Source of the DNA: Dehalococcoidales bacterium
GTDB taxonomy: Bacteria > Chloroflexota > Dehalococcoidia > Dehalococcoidales > RBG-16-60-22
Assembly (NCBI GenBank): GCA_030606585.1
Contig: JAUWGD010000104.1
Span: 1-6,073 of the forward strand
Direction of reading: 5' to 3'
DNA: 6,073 nt
Shown here: piece after piece, positions 3,114 to 6,073 of the stretch
How the letters are laid out: each line of letters opens with the position of its first letter
How positions within the stretch are numbered: the stretch's first letter is position 1
Position numbers and translations under genes: made by a program
The notes under the pieces: generated by a model
What the model was told of the DNA's origin: nothing
Databases searched by the model: none
What the model saw: only the letters and a program-made list of their open reading frames with translations

Positions 3114-6073
3114 ATGCCCAGGAGAGAAGATATTAACAAGGTAATGATTATCGGCTCCGGACCAATCATTATCGGGCAGGCATGTGAATTCGATTATTCC
3201 GGGACCCAGGCCTGTAAAGCGCTGCGCAGTCTGGGATATAAAATCGTCCTGGTTAATTCCAATCCGGCTACTATTATGACCGACCCCGGCACTGCCGATG
3301 TTACCTATATTGAACCGCTCAACCTTGAGGCTATAACCAAGATTATCGAAAAAGAAAGGCCGGATGCATTGTTGCCGAACCTCGGCGGTCAGACAGGACT
3401 CAACCTCAGCGCCGAGTTGTCCAAGGCCGGGGTACTGGAGAAATATAACGTTAAAGTAATCGGAGTCGAGGTCGATGCCATCATTCGCGGCGAAGACAGG
3501 CTGGCCTTCAAGCAAACAATGACCGAACTCGGTATAGAGATGCCCAGCAGCGAGATTACCGAAAGTGTGGAAGGGGCTGAGGAGATAGCCGCCAAGCTGG
3601 GGTACCCGGTGGTGGTCCGCCCCGCTTATACGATGGGCGGGACGGGGGGAGGCCTCGTCTATAACGTAGAAGAACTGCGTACTGTGGCCGGTCGCGGCCT
3701 GGCCGCCAGTCTTATCGGCCAGATACTGATTGAAGAGTCCGTGCTGGGCTGGGAGGAACTGGAACTGGAAGTAGTGCGCGATGCTAAAAATCAGATGATA
3801 ACGGTCTGTTTTATTGAGAACGTCGACGCCATGGGTGTGCATACCGGCGACTCCTACTGTACTGCTCCCATGCTGACCATCAGCCGGGAGCTGCAGGACC
3901 GCCTGCAGGACTATTCGTACAGGATTGTGGAGGCAATAAGGGTAATCGGCGGCACCAACGTCCAGTTTGCCCATGACCCCAGGACCGGACGCGTTGTGGT
4001 TATTGAAATCAATCCCCGGACCTCACGCTCATCGGCGCTGGCCTCCAAGGCTACGGGCTTTCCTATCGCCCTGGTATCATCCAAGCTGGCCGGCGGCCTT
4101 ACCATGGACGAAATCCCCTACTGGCGCGAGGGCACCCTTGAGAAATATACACCCTGTGGCGACTATGTTGTCGTTAAATTTGCGCGCTGGGCTTTTGAAA
4201 AATTCAAGGACGCCGAGGATAAGCTGGGCACCCAGATGCGCGCCGTCGGTGAGGCCATGAGTATCGGCAAGAACTATAAAGAGGCATTTCAGAAAGCCAT
4301 CCGTTCTCTGGAAACAGGCAGATACGGACTGGGGTTCGCCAGCGATTACAACAGCAAATCGCTTGACGAACTCATGGCAATGCTGAATGAACCCAGCAGC
4401 GACCGCCAGTTCATCATGTACGAAGCCCTGCGCAAGGGCGCCGATATCCAGGAGCTATACGAAAAGACCTATATCAAAACCTGGTTTATCGAACAGATGA
4501 AGGAACTCGTTGACCTTGAAGAACGGATACTTGCGTATAAAGGCAAACAATTACCGGATAATTTGCTGATTCAGGCAAAGAAGGATGGCTTCGCCGACCG
4601 CTACCTTGCCGGATTACTCGATATACCGGAAAAGGAAATCCGGCGGAAACGCCTCTCCCTGGGAATGAAAGAGGCCTGGGACGCCGTACCGGTAAGCGGT
4701 GTCGAGAATGCCGCCTATTACTACTCGACCTATAACGGCGAGGATAAAATATCGACCAGCGACCGCAAAAAGGTAATGGTCCTCGGGGGAGGACCCAATC
4801 GCATCGGCCAGGGAATCGAATTCGATTACTGCTGCGTGCATGCCGCCTTCACCCTGCGCGACGAGGGGTACGAAACGATAATGGTCAATTGCAATCCGGA
4901 GACCGTTTCTACCGATTACGATACCTCGGACAAGCTGTATTTCGAGCCTTTAACCGTGGAAGACGTATTGAGTATCTACGAAAAGGAAAAACCGGAGGGC
5001 GTTATCATCCAGTTCGGGGGTCAGACACCGCTGAATATCGCCAACGAACTGGAAGAGGCCGGCGTGAATATCCTGGGGACTTCCCCCGAATCAATCGACC
5101 TTGCCGAAGATAGAGACAGGTTCCGCAAACGAATGCAGGAGATGGGTATCCCGATGCCTGAAGCAGGTATGGCCAGCAACATGGATGAAGCGCTCGAAGT
5201 TGCCCGGCAGATTGGCTATCCCCTGATGGTACGGCCGTCCTATGTGCTCGGTGGGCGCGGCATGCAGGTGGTCTATGACGAGGATATGCTCCGGGAATAC
5301 GTTACCGCAGCGGTAGGCGTCACCCCGGACCGCCCGATTTTAATCGACAAATTTCTTGAGAATGCCATTGAAGCCGAAGCCGACGCCGTCGCCGATGGCA
5401 CCGATGCCTTCGTCCCGGCCATCATGCAGCACATCGAGCTGGCCGGGATACATTCGGGAGACTCCGCCTGTGTCATTCCGCCCGTAAGCCTGGCGCAGGA
5501 ACACATCGATACGATTAATACCTACACGAAGAAAATTGCGCAGGAGCTGAACGTGGTAGGGCTGATGAATATGCAGTACGCCATTGCCGATAATATCGTC
5601 TATGTCCTGGAGGCTAATCCCCGCGCCTCCCGCACCGTCCCGATAGTATCCAAGGTATGTAACGTTTCCATGGCACGCATTGCCACGCAATTTATGCTCG
5701 GCAAGCGACTGGGTGAGCTTAATCTGAAACCCCTGAAAATCCCCCACTTCGGCGTTAAGGAATCGGTCTTTCCGTTCAACATGCTGCCTGAAGTCGACCC
5801 CCTGCTCGGTCCGGAGATGCGCTCAACGGGTGAGGTGCTCGGTATCGCCAATGCCTTCGGTCTGGCCTTTTTCAAAGCACAGCAGGCGGCACGGCAATTC
5901 CTGCCGACGGAAGGAACGGTGCTGATAACGGTATCGCCTCAGGACAGGCCCGCGGTCTACGATGTCGCCAGGCAATTTGCCGAACTCGGTTTTAAGATAC
6001 TGGCTACTCAGGGCACTCACGAATTCCTGACAGGTAAGGATATAGACGCGGAGTTAATACTCAAAATGCACGA
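3114..6073 (+). CDS. carB: Carbamoyl phosphate synthetase large subunit (partial, C-terminus off the right edge)
   Basis: ATG at 3114 lies eight bases after AAAGGAG (3099-3105), and the frame is open for 986 codons to the edge. Family members are about 1,070 residues, so about 85 are missing. The enzyme uses two ATP, bicarbonate and ammonia (channelled from CarA) to make carbamoyl phosphate for pyrimidines and arginine. The two homologous halves are clear. Half 1 has IIGSGPIIIGQ (about 12-22), the glycine loop GGTGGG (175-180), H243 in HTGDS and the metal-binding E298/N300/R302 in EINPR. Half 2 has LGGGPNRIGQG (557-567), GGRGM (713-717), HSGDS and EANPR. The MGS-like allosteric domain starts near residue 934 and is cut. 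Half 1 differs from the usual pattern: SYCTAPMLTIS follows HTGD where most CarB have SITVAPAQTL, and INPRTSRSS has T for V. carA is not in the window, so carB has its own promoter here or carA lies elsewhere. Confidence 0.98.
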   Translation, partial: MPRREDINKVMIIGSGPIIIGQACEFDYSGTQACKALRSLGYKIVLVNSNPATIMTDPGTADVTYIEPLNLEAITKIIEKERPDALLPNLGGQTGLNLSAELSKAGVLEKYNVKVIGVEVDAIIRGEDRLAFKQTMTELGIEMPSSEITESVEGAEEIAAKLGYPVVVRPAYTMGGTGGGLVYNVEELRTVAGRGLAASLIGQILIEESVLGWEELELEVVRDAKNQMITVCFIENVDAMGVHTGDSYCTAPMLTISRELQDRLQDYSYRIVEAIRVIGGTNVQFAHDPRTGRVVVIEINPRTSRSSALASKATGFPIALVSSKLAGGLTMDEIPYWREGTLEKYTPCGDYVVVKFARWAFEKFKDAEDKLGTQMRAVGEAMSIGKNYKEAFQKAIRSLETGRYGLGFASDYNSKSLDELMAMLNEPSSDRQFIMYEALRKGADIQELYEKTYIKTWFIEQMKELVDLEERILAYKGKQLPDNLLIQAKKDGFADRYLAGLLDIPEKEIRRKRLSLGMKEAWDAVPVSGVENAAYYYSTYNGEDKISTSDRKKVMVLGGGPNRIGQGIEFDYCCVHAAFTLRDEGYETIMVNCNPETVSTDYDTSDKLYFEPLTVEDVLSIYEKEKPEGVIIQFGGQTPLNIANELEEAGVNILGTSPESIDLAEDRDRFRKRMQEMGIPMPEAGMASNMDEALEVARQIGYPLMVRPSYVLGGRGMQVVYDEDMLREYVTAAVGVTPDRPILIDKFLENAIEAEADAVADGTDAFVPAIMQHIELAGIHSGDSACVIPPVSLAQEHIDTINTYTKKIAQELNVVGLMNMQYAIADNIVYVLEANPRASRTVPIVSKVCNVSMARIATQFMLGKRLGELNLKPLKIPHFGVKESVFPFNMLPEVDPLLGPEMRSTGEVLGIANAFGLAFFKAQQAARQFLPTEGTVLITVSPQDRPAVYDVARQFAELGFKILATQGTHEFLTGKDIDAELILKMH

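Noticed and set aside
3084..3974. A 296-codon minus-strand ORF
   Set aside because: It lies opposite carB, whose frame is unmistakable; it is a shadow of that gene and resembles no protein family I know.

Overview
The window reads as a piece of a bacterial chromosome with moderate GC genes, bacterial-type promoters (TTGACA/TATAAT-like hexamers) and Shine-Dalgarno sequences. Nothing in it fixes the species. The CarB variant and the duplicated cupin-like protein make me think of Chloroflexota (Dehalococcoidia-like) or a similar anaerobic lineage, but that is a weak inference.

Layout. (1) Positions 1-1041, minus strand: a two-gene unit. A sugar- or polyol-phosphate nucleotidyltransferase overlaps by 17 bp a CDP-alcohol phosphatidyltransferase that runs off the left edge. 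Together they look like the activating and transferring halves of a pathway making an inositol-phosphate-type product or a phospholipid headgroup. A good sigma-70-type promoter (TTGACA, 18 nt, TATATT) lies about 100 bp upstream. (2) Positions 1042-1425: an AT-rich gap with that promoter, an inverted repeat flanked by two copies of TACATGTC, and a second near-consensus promoter facing right. (3) Positions 1426-1803: a 58-residue ribbon-helix-helix-like protein that may be made from a leaderless message, then a 59-codon ORF behind a strong ribosome binding site. The second half of that ORF reads through a 3' fragment of a tRNA-Val(UAC) gene. (4) Positions 1796-2806: a 336-residue protein made of two cupin-like lobes. 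(5) Positions 2807-3113: a gap holding a second copy of the tRNA 3' fragment and a likely extended -10 promoter. (6) Positions 3114-6073: carB, the large subunit of carbamoyl phosphate synthetase, cut by the right edge within its C-terminal allosteric domain.

The most interesting structure is the exact 35-bp direct repeat, taken from the 3' half of a tRNA gene, at 1729-1763 and 2865-2899. The copies bracket the duplicated-cupin gene, and no complete tRNA is present. This is the pattern left when DNA integrates at a tRNA 3' end, so the cupin gene looks like a roughly 1.1-kb cassette or remnant of an integrated element. The small DNA-binding protein and the truncated ORF next to the left copy could be what remains of that element. 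No integrase is visible in the window.

The flanking genes look like ordinary core metabolism: headgroup or osmolyte synthesis on the left, pyrimidine and arginine precursor synthesis on the right. The accessory part is about 1400-2920.
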